From DTPU01 sp963827855 (GTDB lineage Bacteria; Planctomycetota; Phycisphaerae; Sedimentisphaerales; Anaerobacaceae), in assembly GCA_963827855.1 (NCBI GenBank), contig CAWHBY010000004.1, forward strand, positions 750,337-814,336: a DNA stretch of 64,000 nucleotides. The letters are read 5' to 3'. Below are positions 52,119 to 61,849 of the stretch, piece after piece. The notes below the pieces were generated by a model that worked only from the letters and a program-made list of their open reading frames with translations, was not told the DNA's origin and ran no database searches. The position numbers were made by a program, and so were the translations under genes. The first letter of the stretch is position 1, and each line of letters starts with the position of its first letter.

Positions 52119-52967
52119 ATGCGTTCCAGAGGATTCACTCTTATTGAGCTTCTCGTCGTCATCGCCACCATCGCGGTGTTGATGGCTATTCTGGTCCCCG
52201 TGCTCGGAAAGGCCAGGAACCAGGCCCAGACGATGGTCTGTAAGGGCAATCTCAGGAACTACTGCCTGGCCGCCACCCTCTACCTCGACGACAACAGCGC
52301 CAGGTTCCCCATCCCGGAGAGGTGCTACTTCTCTCAGACCTCGCCCTATCCCGTGGAAGCGGGGCTGTCCAGCCCGATCCACATGCGATGGTGCAATGAT
52401 GACCTCAACCTGAAGAAGCACCCCCAGTATGCGGGCCCGTTCTTCCGCTACATGGCTAGTGCCGGTGCCTTCGTCTGTCCTACGTTCAAAACCCTGGCGA
52501 GCAGTAGTTCCCAGGACCAGTTCTTCGCTGCTGATATGGCCAAGATCCACTATAAGCCGTGGTACAACTACACCATGAACGCCTACCTCGGCAGCCAGGA
52601 CGCCAGCGTCGCCAAGACGCGGGTGAGAAAGAGTACAGAGGTCAAGAGGCCTTCCAACACCTTCGTCTTCGTGGAAGAGAGCCCGCTGATCGATACCCGG
52701 TACAACGTCTCCGGCCTCAACGACACGTTCATGGTCCCAGGCGACGACGCCATGGTCCAGGCCTGGATGACCCGGATGGGCAACGATCCACGGAGGATCG
52801 TCCCAGGCCCGGACGGCGTAGGCCAGTTCTATGACGTGGTCAGCGGGTTCCACAACACCACCAATTCCAGGCTGCTCGGAGGAAAAGGCAACTGCGCCAT
52901 CCTGGACGGCCACGTCGAGGCCTTCACCCGGGCCGACACCTTCCCCCACGCCTACCCGAAGTACTAG
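52119..52967 (+). CDS. Type II secretion pseudopilin-like protein
   Basis: The 282-residue product starts MRSRGFTLIELLVVIATIAV, a type IV prepilin signal with the Gly|Phe cleavage site and Glu+5 before a hydrophobic helix. The body resembles the large planctomycete family of pilin-like proteins, with WCNDDLNLKKHP, FVFVEESPLIDT and a C-terminal GKGNCAILDGHVEAFT, close to the DUF1559/H-X9-DG pattern. A GTG six bases earlier is an alternate start. It stands apart from the other secretion genes. Confidence 0.88.
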   Translation: MRSRGFTLIELLVVIATIAVLMAILVPVLGKARNQAQTMVCKGNLRNYCLAATLYLDDNSARFPIPERCYFSQTSPYPVEAGLSSPIHMRWCNDDLNLKKHPQYAGPFFRYMASAGAFVCPTFKTLASSSSQDQFFAADMAKIHYKPWYNYTMNAYLGSQDASVAKTRVRKSTEVKRPSNTFVFVEESPLIDTRYNVSGLNDTFMVPGDDAMVQAWMTRMGNDPRRIVPGPDGVGQFYDVVSGFHNTTNSRLLGGKGNCAILDGHVEAFTRADTFPHAYPKY

Positions 52968-53000
52968 AAGTAAGAAGCAAGCAGAGAGGAAGCTCCCTGT
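52968..53000. repeat. 7-bp degenerate repeat after the pseudopilin gene
   Basis: Units AAGTAAG, AAGCAAG and CAGAGAG directly follow the stop codon. Confidence 0.5.
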
Positions 53001-53076
53001 CTTCTGGCTCGCATCTTGGCTCTTGGTGCCTGTCTCTCTCCGATGGGATAGGGAGAGCCCTGCAAGGGTTCGCTCC

Positions 53077-53133
53077 GGTTCAGACCTCGCATTAAGAAGA
53101 TAGGTACGTTAATGCCTATCGCAAGGTCTGACC
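53077..53133. repeat. REP-like inverted repeat
   Basis: GGTTCAGACCT (53077-53087) pairs with AGGTCTGACCC (53123-53133). Inside, GATAGG/CCTATC and GCATTAA/TTAATGC give alternative stems. It resembles repeats linked to REP-associated transposases; none is present here. Confidence 0.6.
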
Positions 53134-53152
53134 CCCATGTGCACGGCCTCCT

Positions 53153-54196
53153 CTACGGCTTCGCCTGGTCGTAGATCTGGGCGATGGTGCGGAGGAGGGA
53201 TTCGAGCTTGGCGTAGTATTGCTCGTCGGTCAGGCTGGCCCTGCTGTCACGCAGGGTCATGACGTCGAGCTCCAGGCGGTCTCGCTGGGCCCGCAGGTCT
53301 GCTGACAGTCCTGCCTCCTGCGGACTGCAGAGAAGGTGGAGCTGATGTGCCCGGTAACCGTCCAACGAGGCGTTGTCGCTCGCCTTCTTGGTCGGCCTGA
53401 TGCCCCGGAACCAGTCTGCGGGCGTGCCGAGGCCGTCGGCGTTGTCGTCCAGGAGGGCGTGTTCCGTCGCCAGTCTGCCGCTGGCCGAATAGAAGCCGCG
53501 GACCTTGCTGGAGGCGGAGAGGAAGGCCTCCAGGAGTGAGGTCTGGCCGTCCTTGTCGAGGTCCGCATTGGGGTCGGTGAAGGATTCTGCCAGAAACTGG
53601 CCAAAACGGGTAATGCTCTGCTCGAAGCCGCTCTTGGTCGCAGTGACCACTACGCGGCCGGGCGAAGACAGGGCCTTGAGGAACGGCGAGCTTGCACAGG
53701 TGGTGTCGATCACGGAGATGGGTCTGGCCAGCGGTTTGAGCCAGGCAGCCAGGTCCTCTGCGGCCAGGTCCGGACCACGCAGATTGAACTTGGCGGTCCT
53801 GCCGTCATAGGTCCCGTGCCCGATGAGGACCAACCACAAGGCCTCTGTGCTGGGATTGGTCTGCTCTGCAAGCACGGCCCGCAGCCTGTCGCGATCGCAT
53901 GGGTCACCTACTGTGTCGTCCAGGCCGATAGCGACGAACTTCGCGCCCCCCTTTGCCGCCGCCTGCCTCCACAGATCGGCCCAATGGGCGAACTGCGGCG
54001 AGTACTCCGGCGAGCCCTCTGCGCCAACGGCCACGATCACGACCGGACCGTTGGGATCGACGGCCTCCGAAGCGGGACACACGCCCGGGCCAATGAGCCC
54101 TACCGCACACAGCGTAACCAACAAGGCAGCATGGGCCAAGGCCCACGGTACGGACTTGTTGCTTCCTGCTTCTTGCATACGGCTTCCTGCTACCAT
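53153..54196 (-). CDS. Caspase/legumain-fold (C13/C14-like) secreted protein with EF-hand
   Basis: The 347-residue protein has a signal peptide (AHAALLVTLCAVGLIGPGVC). The caspase-fold strands and dyad are VLIGHGTYDG (His127) and SVIDTTCASSPF (Cys167), then RVVVTATKSGFEQSITRFGQ. An EF-hand-like loop follows at 212-223 (D212, D214, D216, S220, E223 within ADLDKDGQTSLLEAF). The C-terminal 90 residues are helical. The start could be ATG 54178, since a 7-bp repeat (54161-54195) lies across the first codons. It is downstream of the MoxR operon, same strand, about 110 bp after it. Confidence 0.78.
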   Translation of the reverse strand: MVAGSRMQEAGSNKSVPWALAHAALLVTLCAVGLIGPGVCPASEAVDPNGPVVIVAVGAEGSPEYSPQFAHWADLWRQAAAKGGAKFVAIGLDDTVGDPCDRDRLRAVLAEQTNPSTEALWLVLIGHGTYDGRTAKFNLRGPDLAAEDLAAWLKPLARPISVIDTTCASSPFLKALSSPGRVVVTATKSGFEQSITRFGQFLAESFTDPNADLDKDGQTSLLEAFLSASSKVRGFYSASGRLATEHALLDDNADGLGTPADWFRGIRPTKKASDNASLDGYRAHQLHLLCSPQEAGLSADLRAQRDRLELDVMTLRDSRASLTDEQYYAKLESLLRTIAQIYDQAKP

Positions 54197-54270
54197 TCCG
54201 GACAGAGATCCTTCGGCTTCGCCTCAGGATGACCGAGGGCGGTGGGCATAACCCACCCGACCCGCTGTTT

Positions 54271-54298
54271 CCTAAAACCTAAAACCTAAAACTTCAAC
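54271..54298. repeat. 7-bp tandem repeat, unit CCTAAAA
   Basis: Three exact units and one degenerate, between the VWA gene stop and the caspase-like gene. Confidence 0.85.
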
Positions 54299-54304
54299 CT
54301 CTCC

Positions 54305-56671
54305 CTACGGCATCCCCTTCCATCTCCTGATCGCCCATTCTGCCACGAGACATGCCAGGACCAGGGCAAGCATGAGCGACTCTGCCCAGGGCAGATCCCA
54401 AAAAGGCCTGACCCAGACCTCGCTGATGGGTGCACTGGCCTGCGGTAGACTACGGACGAAGCCCTCCAGATCGCCGGCCTCGATCGCCCGCCCCCCCGTC
54501 TGGCGGGCGATCTGCTCGAGGAGGGGCCGGTTGGCCTTGATTGAACGGAACTCGCGGCCCTCCAGGTCCGCCACCCATCCGGTCTGGGTGCGGGCAATCT
54601 CTGTCCCGTTGGCGTCGGAGACCACCGCGGTCGCTGCGTGGCCGCCGCTGGTCCGCGGTACGTAGGTCGCCTCGTAGAGCCCGGTCTGATCCTGCCTCGG
54701 CTCTGCAGTCAGGTGTACGGTCGCCTCCTGGGGATCACGGATCTCCAGTGCCACGGTGACGTTCTCCATGGGCTGAAAGGCCTTGTCCTTGACACGGACC
54801 TGGAGCTGGACTGCCTGGCCCGGCGGATCGGCCTTGGCTACCGTGGAAAGTACAATGCGGCCTGGCACGTCCGCGACCAGCCATCGGACTGTCTGCCGCC
54901 AGAACTTGTCCATGTCCGAATGCACCTGGCTCTTGGTGAAGCCCCATCGCCACACGTCCCCGACCATCAGGGCTGCGCTTCTGCCATTGCCGTACCGCTG
55001 CACGACCAGGGCGGGAACGGCCTGGTCAGGCTCGGTTTCTGCGGTAGCTAGCACGCTGGCGCCAGGCTTGCCGCCGACGACGCGGCTCAGGACGTGGAAC
55101 TCCGGCATGGCCGCCAGTTGGTCCCTCTCCGCCTGCTCGCTGTCACGAACGCGGACCCAGGGCTGCAGCCAGCCTTCGCGGGTCAGGGTCAGGCGGACCG
55201 CAGGTGACGCCAGGCCTGCCTGCGGCCGACCCAGGTAGACCGCGAGCATGTGGCTCAGGGGCGAGCGGTCGTAGCCACCCTTCAGAAAGGACTCCTGGCC
55301 GCCCAGCATCAGGAACCCACCACCCCGCTCCGCGACGTAGCGACGAAGCAGTTCGAGCTGATCGTAGGTGAAAAACGAGGCGTCCACGTCATCCAGGATC
55401 ACGGCGTGGTATCCGAACAGCTCTTCGCTGGTCTTTGGGAATCCCGCCTGAAGCTCGGCCTCGTCGCGGGTGTTGAGCCTGACCAAGACCGGCTGGTCAT
55501 AGGCCTCGGTCTGCTCCTGGTCCTGACCGTTGAAGCCCCGGTACAGGGGATTGCTCTGCTCGCCAGCCCTTCCCCTCCAGTCATACTTAGGCTCCCGCTT
55601 CGCGACGCGGATCAACCCAACCAGTTGCACTTCATCATCCTCGCTGACTGCCCGCTGCAGGAACTTGTACTCCCAATTGGGCCTGCCTGCCACGTAGAGC
55701 ACCCTGTACGGCCCGCCCCCACGGTCCACGACAACCGCCTTCCGATTCCTGGAGCCGACCGGATCGGTGGATTGGCACGGGTCTTCGGCGCGGCCGCCCG
55801 CAACGGATGCCTGCAGATGGTAGAACAGGACCCCTGTCTTGGCGGGTCTGAAACGGAATCTGAAGACCTGCTTGGCGTCTTCAGTCCCCACCTTCCAGGT
55901 CTGCTGCTCCACCCGGTCACCGGAGTCATCGGTCAGATCGATGGCGACAGTCCTACCCGCATGCCCCGCAGCCTCCACATCCGCCTGGACCGTTACGGGC
56001 GCATCTTCGAAGGACGTCTGGCTGACCGAGACGCTGGCAACCGCCAGGTCGTCCGGGACCTTGTCCTGGCCGATCGCGACCGGATACACGGGCGCAAGGC
56101 CGGACCAGTCGCTGGTGGAGTCGTCCACGTCCGTGGCGATGCCGTCAGTCAAAAGGAGCACACCCGCCAGCGGTCTGCCGCGGTACCGCTCTGTCAGGGT
56201 CCGGAGGGTCGTGGTCAAGGCCGACGTCTTGCCCTCAAAGGTCAGCTCAGAGAAGTCGATCGTCCTGCGAAGCCTGCCATCGAAGACGTATCCGCAGACC
56301 TGGAAGTCCTTGGCGAGTTCTGCAAGCCAGCCTGTCCTGCCGCGGGAGAGGATCCCTTGGAGGATCTGGCCGCGGCTCTGCGACATGCCCCGGTCCCGGA
56401 CCGTCAGGCTGGCGCTGTTGTCGACCACAACGGCAAAGAGGTTGGCCCCGCTCTGGGCCCTCCTGCTGCTCCAGAGCGGCTCTGCCAGGCACAGGCCCAG
56501 GATCAGGATCGCCAGCAGCTTGAGGCCGAGCGCCAGGGCCCGGCTGAAGCCCATGGACGTGGCAGGCCAATAGGATCTGACCAGCAAGGCCAGCATGACC
56601 AGGGCCACCGCCCCTGCCAGCCAGAGCCAGTGGCTGCCGGGAATCGTCATCAGTCCAAGGATACCCATCAC
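54305..56671 (-). CDS. Membrane VWA / GATase-like protein of the MoxR operon
   Basis: The 788-residue protein has two N-terminal helices (WLWLAGAVALVMLALLV, LGLKLLAILILGLCLAEP) and a VWA domain with MIDAS motif VVDNSASL. A long region with a class I glutamine-amidotransferase-like fold follows (VLYVAGRPNWEYKFLQR, then VAERGGGFLMLGGQESF). Next is a beta-sandwich, and the last helix (ESLMLALVLACLVAEWAI) is C-terminal. Such proteins are standard in planctomycete MoxR/VWA operons; the GATase fold is usually inactive. Its ATG shares ATGA with the upstream DUF4175 gene. Confidence 0.85.
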   Translation of the reverse strand: MMGILGLMTIPGSHWLWLAGAVALVMLALLVRSYWPATSMGFSRALALGLKLLAILILGLCLAEPLWSSRRAQSGANLFAVVVDNSASLTVRDRGMSQSRGQILQGILSRGRTGWLAELAKDFQVCGYVFDGRLRRTIDFSELTFEGKTSALTTTLRTLTERYRGRPLAGVLLLTDGIATDVDDSTSDWSGLAPVYPVAIGQDKVPDDLAVASVSVSQTSFEDAPVTVQADVEAAGHAGRTVAIDLTDDSGDRVEQQTWKVGTEDAKQVFRFRFRPAKTGVLFYHLQASVAGGRAEDPCQSTDPVGSRNRKAVVVDRGGGPYRVLYVAGRPNWEYKFLQRAVSEDDEVQLVGLIRVAKREPKYDWRGRAGEQSNPLYRGFNGQDQEQTEAYDQPVLVRLNTRDEAELQAGFPKTSEELFGYHAVILDDVDASFFTYDQLELLRRYVAERGGGFLMLGGQESFLKGGYDRSPLSHMLAVYLGRPQAGLASPAVRLTLTREGWLQPWVRVRDSEQAERDQLAAMPEFHVLSRVVGGKPGASVLATAETEPDQAVPALVVQRYGNGRSAALMVGDVWRWGFTKSQVHSDMDKFWRQTVRWLVADVPGRIVLSTVAKADPPGQAVQLQVRVKDKAFQPMENVTVALEIRDPQEATVHLTAEPRQDQTGLYEATYVPRTSGGHAATAVVSDANGTEIARTQTGWVADLEGREFRSIKANRPLLEQIARQTGGRAIEAGDLEGFVRSLPQASAPISEVWVRPFWDLPWAESLMLALVLACLVAEWAIRRWKGMP

Positions 56672-59600
56672 TGCTGGCCTCCGAGGTTCTCGAAATAACG
56701 GCGCACAGGCTCCGCATAGCGACCCGGCACTGGATCGCGGTCGATGGGCGCCAGGGCCTCGCTGGAACGGAGTCTCGCGAGCCGCTCATCCAGGCGGCTC
56801 CGCAGCTCTGCCAGGGGCCTGCTGATCTGCTGTTGGACCAGATCCCACTGTGGCGGCCTTCCACGCCGGGTGAACTCCTGCCGCATGGCCCTGGCCTGGT
56901 CCCTGACCCTGGCGGCCTGGTTGCGGAGATCCTCCTCAGAGAGGACCTCCTCCACCTCGCGCAGCGTGTCGGACCATGACCTGTACGCCCCTCCGGTCAG
57001 GGGCCCTTCAGCCCCGGCCTCCGACTGCCCTGATTGCCCCTGCTGCCTTAGCTCTTGGGGCCTGCCTCCAGCGACCGATCTGCCGGCAGAGCCGTTGGGA
57101 TCCGTGTTGCTGTTGGCGTTGGCGTCTGCGACTGCCTGCCCCTCCGTGGGCCTGCGCTGCCGATCCCTCTCCCGGCCGGCCTCCTCGTCGACCTGGCGGA
57201 CCAGGTCGTCCAACTGCCGCCTGGCCCTGCTGAGGGCCTCGGCCTCGTCGCCCAGCACGCTCTGGCTGGCCTCTTCGACGCCCTTTCGAAGCTCCTGTAT
57301 CCCGGTTCCAGCCTGGCGGTCCATCTCCTGCGCCTGGGGCAGAAAGTGACGTCGCAGCAGCTCACTCGTCGTCTCCAGGGCTTTGTCCACCCCGCTGCTG
57401 TTGGCCTTGCGGAGGGTGTCATAGAGCTTCTGCGAGAGTAGCGGCTCGGAGGTCTCCGACTGCTCGCTGACGCTCTTCATCCGGTCCATCAAGACCAGTG
57501 CCCGGTCCTTCTGCTGGCTGACCCGGTCTACCAGGTCCTTGGCCGCGTCCGAGTCGGTCAGCGTCTTCTGGCTGGACTCGGCCTGCTGGGTGATGTCGTC
57601 GCTGATCTGTCTCTGTCTCTCGTCGAGCTGCTGGGCCTCGTCCCGCATCTGGCGCATCTCCTGCACGAACTGGCCGGACGTGCTGCGTCTCAGGTCCTCG
57701 CGGGTCTGCTCGAGCTGGCGCTGCGCCCGGGTCGCGGAGTTCACGGCCTCGGGGACCCTGCCCTGATCGAGGTCCTCCGTCGACTGGCTGATCCTGGATC
57801 GCGAATCGGCGAGCTGCTGCCGGGCGTCCGACATCCGCTGTCGATTCTCGGGTCTTTCCATCCTGTTTTGGATCTCGTCAGCGTCCTGAAGGGCCTGGAG
57901 CTGTTCGTCCCTGAGCCGTTTGAGCTCGCGGAGGATCTCCTCCCTTTCCTGCTCGCTGCGGGCCTGGCGGAGTGACGCCTCTGCCTCCCTGAGTCTGTCT
58001 GCCACGTCCTCCTGCCGCCGCGCAAGGTCGCCCAGCCGGCTGAGGACCTGCAGATCCTCGCGACTCGCGGACTGCTGCTGGGACTGGGCCAGCCGCTCGG
58101 TCTCATAGCGGTTCTCTCTCTGCTGGAGGTCCAATTGCTGGAGACGTTGCTCGAAATCCGCAGAACGGTTGCCTCGCCTGCTGGAATTTCGGGCGCCCTG
58201 GGCCACCTGGACCTGACTCTCCCTGAGCTTGAGGAGCTCCTGGTACGCGGACTGCTCTGTCCCCAAGGCCTGGGCCAGATCGTCCGTAGACGTGGACTCG
58301 CCGGCCCGAGTCAGGTGGTCCAGGGAGGTCTGCATGTACTGACCGGCCGCTGCAAGGGTCTTGGCCGCGGACGGCTGCTCTGCAGCGGCCTGGGCCGCCT
58401 TGGCGCCATCCAGCACGTCGGACTGGGATTGCCGCACCACATCGAGATCCTTGCGGGATTCCTCCGTGGCGTCCGCCCGGTCCAGCCTTTGCTTGAGATT
58501 CCACGTCGCTGCGATGATCTGCTTCTGCAGCAGGGCGAGTTGCTCAGGCTGTCTGCCCTGCTCGCCATCCTGGCCCTGCTGCTCCTGCTGGGCGATGCGG
58601 TCATTCTGGAAGGACTGGCTCTCGCGGAAGACCTCCTCGAACGGCCTGACCTCGGCGAAGTAGAGGTCGCTGCGGGTCCTGCGGACCTGGCCGTCCGGTC
58701 CGGCGTCCTCTGCCCAGAACGAGTAAGTCAGCAGTTGACCGGGCTGGGCCTTGAACTCCTCCATGGACAGCATCGTCGAGAACCGCTGCTTCTCCCTGGA
58801 GGCGACCGCGCCGCCCAGGGCCAGGTCACGGCTGTCTGCGCCGACCAGGGTATAGGTCAGGCCATAGCCCGTGACGCCGAAGTCGTCTGTCACCTCTGCC
58901 TCGAGGCTCATTTCCTCCAGGGGCGACACCTGCACGTCCCGCCTGGGAAAGGCCACGCGAAGCTCGGGCGGCAGGTTCTTGTGTACGTCCACCACCAACC
59001 GCTCAGGCACCTTGTTGGTCCGCCCCTCCGCATCGGTCAGGCGAAGCTCGTATCGTTGGCTCTGGCCTGCAGTCAGCGAGACGCTGTACACGGCCGCTGC
59101 GTTGGGGTCCGCAGCCAGGTCCAGGACATCGCCCTGCCTGGGGACGAGTTGAGCTGAGGCCACGGGCTTATTGAGGGTCAGCGTCCAGGTCACGTGGGAG
59201 CCCTCCACCACGGCGACCTGGCGGGTGTCGCGAAGGACTTTCTCTGGACGGTTCGTGTAGCGGGGGTACGCGATCTTGGCGTCTGCACGGGTCAGGGAGG
59301 GCGGCTCAACCACGTGGATCTGATAGTCCCGGGTCCTGCGGCTGCCATACTCCACGCTGTACACCAGGTCGGTCCGCACGTCCCTCAGCACGCCGCCGAA
59401 CACCGGGTCATCCAGGGTCCGGGAGAGGGCCATGGTCTGGGGCGGCTGCCCTGCAGGACCGAATCGAAGGGTCGCGTTCGAGGGCACGGGCCCATCGAAC
59501 CTCGCAACAACGACTACCGGTGATCCGGACTCCACTACCGTATCGCCGGGAGTCACTGTGACGCGCGGCTCCCCGCCTGCAGCCGCTGCCCCATGCCGGC

Positions 59601-59976
59601 CGGTCCGGGGCGACGTGCTCGGGATCACCTGGAACACTACAGCAGCCAGGAGGATCCCCGTGACGATCGCACCCAGGTCCGCCCACATCAGCTTCCTGGC
59701 CGAGATGCTCTCCATCCAGTCATGGGCGGCCGCATGGGCCATCGCCTCCTTGAGGACCTGCCTTTGAAGATATCCGAGCCCGCCGTCCGCGCCCTGCGGC
59801 CTCTGCTCCACTGCCGCAAGGAGCAGGGCCCGGAGTTCAGGATGACTCGATTCAATGATCCTGGCGATCTGACGGTAGTCGGGCTCCATCCTTCTGGCCT
59901 TGCGCAGGGCCGCGAGGGTGGCAATGACCGCAGCCCCAACCACCAGCCAGGCCGGCACGTCAGACCGCCATCCCAT
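56668..59976 (-). CDS. DUF4175-like large coiled-coil membrane protein (main part)
   Basis: The 1102-residue product has a membrane helix (WLVVGAAVIATLAAL), the EPDYRQIARIIESSHPELR block of this family, another helix (LGAIVTGILLAAVVFQVI) and beta-sandwich regions. It ends in about 550 residues of Gln/Arg/Glu-rich coiled coil. I start it at ATG 59976, which overlaps the stop of the 45-residue frame before it (TGATG). Family members usually have two close N-terminal helices in one frame, so the 59976-60113 frame may be the true N-terminus split by a frameshift. It is the core membrane component of the MoxR operon, role unknown. Confidence 0.82.
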   Translation of the reverse strand: MGWRSDVPAWLVVGAAVIATLAALRKARRMEPDYRQIARIIESSHPELRALLLAAVEQRPQGADGGLGYLQRQVLKEAMAHAAAHDWMESISARKLMWADLGAIVTGILLAAVVFQVIPSTSPRTGRHGAAAAGGEPRVTVTPGDTVVESGSPVVVVARFDGPVPSNATLRFGPAGQPPQTMALSRTLDDPVFGGVLRDVRTDLVYSVEYGSRRTRDYQIHVVEPPSLTRADAKIAYPRYTNRPEKVLRDTRQVAVVEGSHVTWTLTLNKPVASAQLVPRQGDVLDLAADPNAAAVYSVSLTAGQSQRYELRLTDAEGRTNKVPERLVVDVHKNLPPELRVAFPRRDVQVSPLEEMSLEAEVTDDFGVTGYGLTYTLVGADSRDLALGGAVASREKQRFSTMLSMEEFKAQPGQLLTYSFWAEDAGPDGQVRRTRSDLYFAEVRPFEEVFRESQSFQNDRIAQQEQQGQDGEQGRQPEQLALLQKQIIAATWNLKQRLDRADATEESRKDLDVVRQSQSDVLDGAKAAQAAAEQPSAAKTLAAAGQYMQTSLDHLTRAGESTSTDDLAQALGTEQSAYQELLKLRESQVQVAQGARNSSRRGNRSADFEQRLQQLDLQQRENRYETERLAQSQQQSASREDLQVLSRLGDLARRQEDVADRLREAEASLRQARSEQEREEILRELKRLRDEQLQALQDADEIQNRMERPENRQRMSDARQQLADSRSRISQSTEDLDQGRVPEAVNSATRAQRQLEQTREDLRRSTSGQFVQEMRQMRDEAQQLDERQRQISDDITQQAESSQKTLTDSDAAKDLVDRVSQQKDRALVLMDRMKSVSEQSETSEPLLSQKLYDTLRKANSSGVDKALETTSELLRRHFLPQAQEMDRQAGTGIQELRKGVEEASQSVLGDEAEALSRARRQLDDLVRQVDEEAGRERDRQRRPTEGQAVADANANSNTDPNGSAGRSVAGGRPQELRQQGQSGQSEAGAEGPLTGGAYRSWSDTLREVEEVLSEEDLRNQAARVRDQARAMRQEFTRRGRPPQWDLVQQQISRPLAELRSRLDERLARLRSSEALAPIDRDPVPGRYAEPVRRYFENLGGQQ

Positions 59977-60113
59977 CAGTGCCTGCACGCGGCCACAGCC
60001 AGCCCGGCCAGGGCAGTGACGAACCAGACCAGGGTCAGCCGCCACGCCAGGACCAGGTGCCTGCGTCGGTCCACGGTGGGCTGCAATTGCCTGCGAAGCG
60101 ATTCCTCGATCAT
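59976..60113 (-). CDS. Short membrane frame, probable N-terminus of the DUF4175-like protein
   Basis: The 45-residue product (MIEESLRRQLQPTVDRRR, then a helix LVWFVTALAGLAVAA) starts with an ATGA overlap on the BatA-like gene and stops in TGATG at the start of the DUF4175 gene. It matches the helix that family members carry just before the second helix. Either a true small gene or a frameshifted start; I favour the second. Confidence 0.55.
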   Translation of the reverse strand: MIEESLRRQLQPTVDRRRHLVLAWRLTLVWFVTALAGLAVAACRH

Positions 60114-61849
60114 GTCCGTCCTCCCTCTTGGCCGGAGACGGCTGCCTCTGCCGCCGGAGACCTGGCTGCCAGCCAGGTCTCTGCCAACAGCAACACCAGA
60201 GCAGCCACGAGCAGCCATCGCCAGAGCTTCTGACGCTGTTCTGTCTGCGTTGCCGCGGCCTGGGCCGTGATCGCCCGTCCTCCAGCCTGGCTGCCGGCCG
60301 GCAAGGCCTTGAGCACTACGCCGAGGCCTTCGAGGTCTTCTATGGCCATCGGCTCTGTCCTGGACTCCTGGGCCGCCAGGTTGACTGCAAACGACCGGGC
60401 TGGCTGGCCTGCCGACTCCACGGTATAGATGCCCGGCAGGTCCGTGGCCCTGAAGGTCTCCTGACCTGGCTCCAGGGTGATCCGTTGACCATCAGGCCTT
60501 CGTACGGATCCCGGGCCGGCCCCCTGCCTCGCCGCTATGGGGACCGCGTCAGCCACAGAGTACTGGAGTGGGAGGGTCGTGACCACTCCTCCGTACTCCA
60601 GGACACTGTACAGCAGGGGCACAAACTTGGAGGACAGGGCCAGGTCGCTGTCTCCAGGACCCCAGCCGGTCGCCAGGACCAGGAGCGTCCCCTTGGCCAC
60701 TGGAACCTCGACCAGGGCAGGCTCATTGCCGTCGAACGAGGCCAGCACCCTGGCCTGCCGCAGGCCGGCAAGGTCGATCCGACGGTGCCTCCAGAAGTGG
60801 ATTCGTGTGAAGTCGCCGAATCGCGCATCTGAGAAGGGAGCCAGGAGCGGATGGCCGAAGTCGATCCTGCTGAGCATGGCATAGGGCCTGCCGCCTGCAC
60901 CCTGGCCATCGGCCTCGGTACACGCCAGGTCACCGAGTCCGGCCAGACCTGCTACGGTCGCCGCCATGTCGCTGGACTTCATGGCTACAAGACAGGTCAA
61001 ACCTGACTCGAAGGCCTTGCGGATCCTGGCTACAGTCCCCGGCGACAGGGCGTCTCCTATCACCACGCAGCGCGACGCCTCCAGTTCACCAGCAGACAGG
61101 TCCTGCGTCGCAGATCGCCACACCACGTGACAGGGCGCCTTCGCCGAGCTCGGCTCCCCCTGCGTCGCCGCGCCTCGCCCGACCGCGTCAAGGGCTTGGC
61201 GAAGGTAGTACAACTGCGCCTTGGGGTCGTTCGGGTCATCGGGGCCCAGATACAGGATGTTGACCTCGGACCTGATGGCGGGCGCCACGTATAGGGTATT
61301 GTCGAAGTCCTGATCGTCACCCGTGAGCACCAACCGGTCTGCGGCAGAGGCCCCCTGCCTTGCAGGTGCACGGACCACGACACTGGTGCCCGGCGCAACG
61401 TACGCGTCCACTGCCGCGTTCGTGCTGCCTGCCTCGCCCTGGCCGGCCCAGGCGAGCCTGAACTGCTCGGCCTTCGCATCAGAGGAATTGGCGACCCGGA
61501 CCAGGGGCTGCTCATCCTGGAGACCGACGGCCACAGAGTCGCTTGCCGCCACACGCTGCATGGCCGCGTTGGTCGTCGCCTGGCTTCGAATCTGCCTCAG
61601 GATGACCTGGACCTCCTTCGGCCATTCGAAGGCGGCCAGGGCCTCCAGCCGGCTGCCCCGCTGCAGATCGCTGATCAGCACGATCTGTCGGGCTGCCGTG
61701 TTCTGCGAGTCTGCCGCCTGTGTCGTCGTCTCCGATCGCCTCTGCGGCGAAGACCAGCGCCTGGCCCAGGTGGGTCGCCTGCCAGCCCGGCGACAGCGCA
61801 GCCAACTGCCTGGCTGCGGCAGGGACTCGCTGGTCAGGATCCAGGGCAA
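60110..61849 (-). pseudogene. BatA-like membrane VWA protein, C-terminal part (frameshifted)
   Basis: Homology begins near 61725 (QAADSQNTAARQIVLISDLQ) and continues through a GATase-like region (NILYLGPDDPNDPKAQLYYL, CVVIGDALSPGT) to a last helix (LWRWLLVAALVLLLAETWLA). The first residues in this frame are artefacts. It completes the frame at 61512-62291 after a one- or two-base shift in a GAC repeat at about 61716-61735. Full gene 60110-62291, about 726 residues. Confidence 0.78.

Noticed and set aside
59976..60113. Independent small membrane protein gene
   Set aside because: Kept as a feature, but as a separate gene it is less likely than a split N-terminus, because DUF4175 proteins normally carry this helix in frame.
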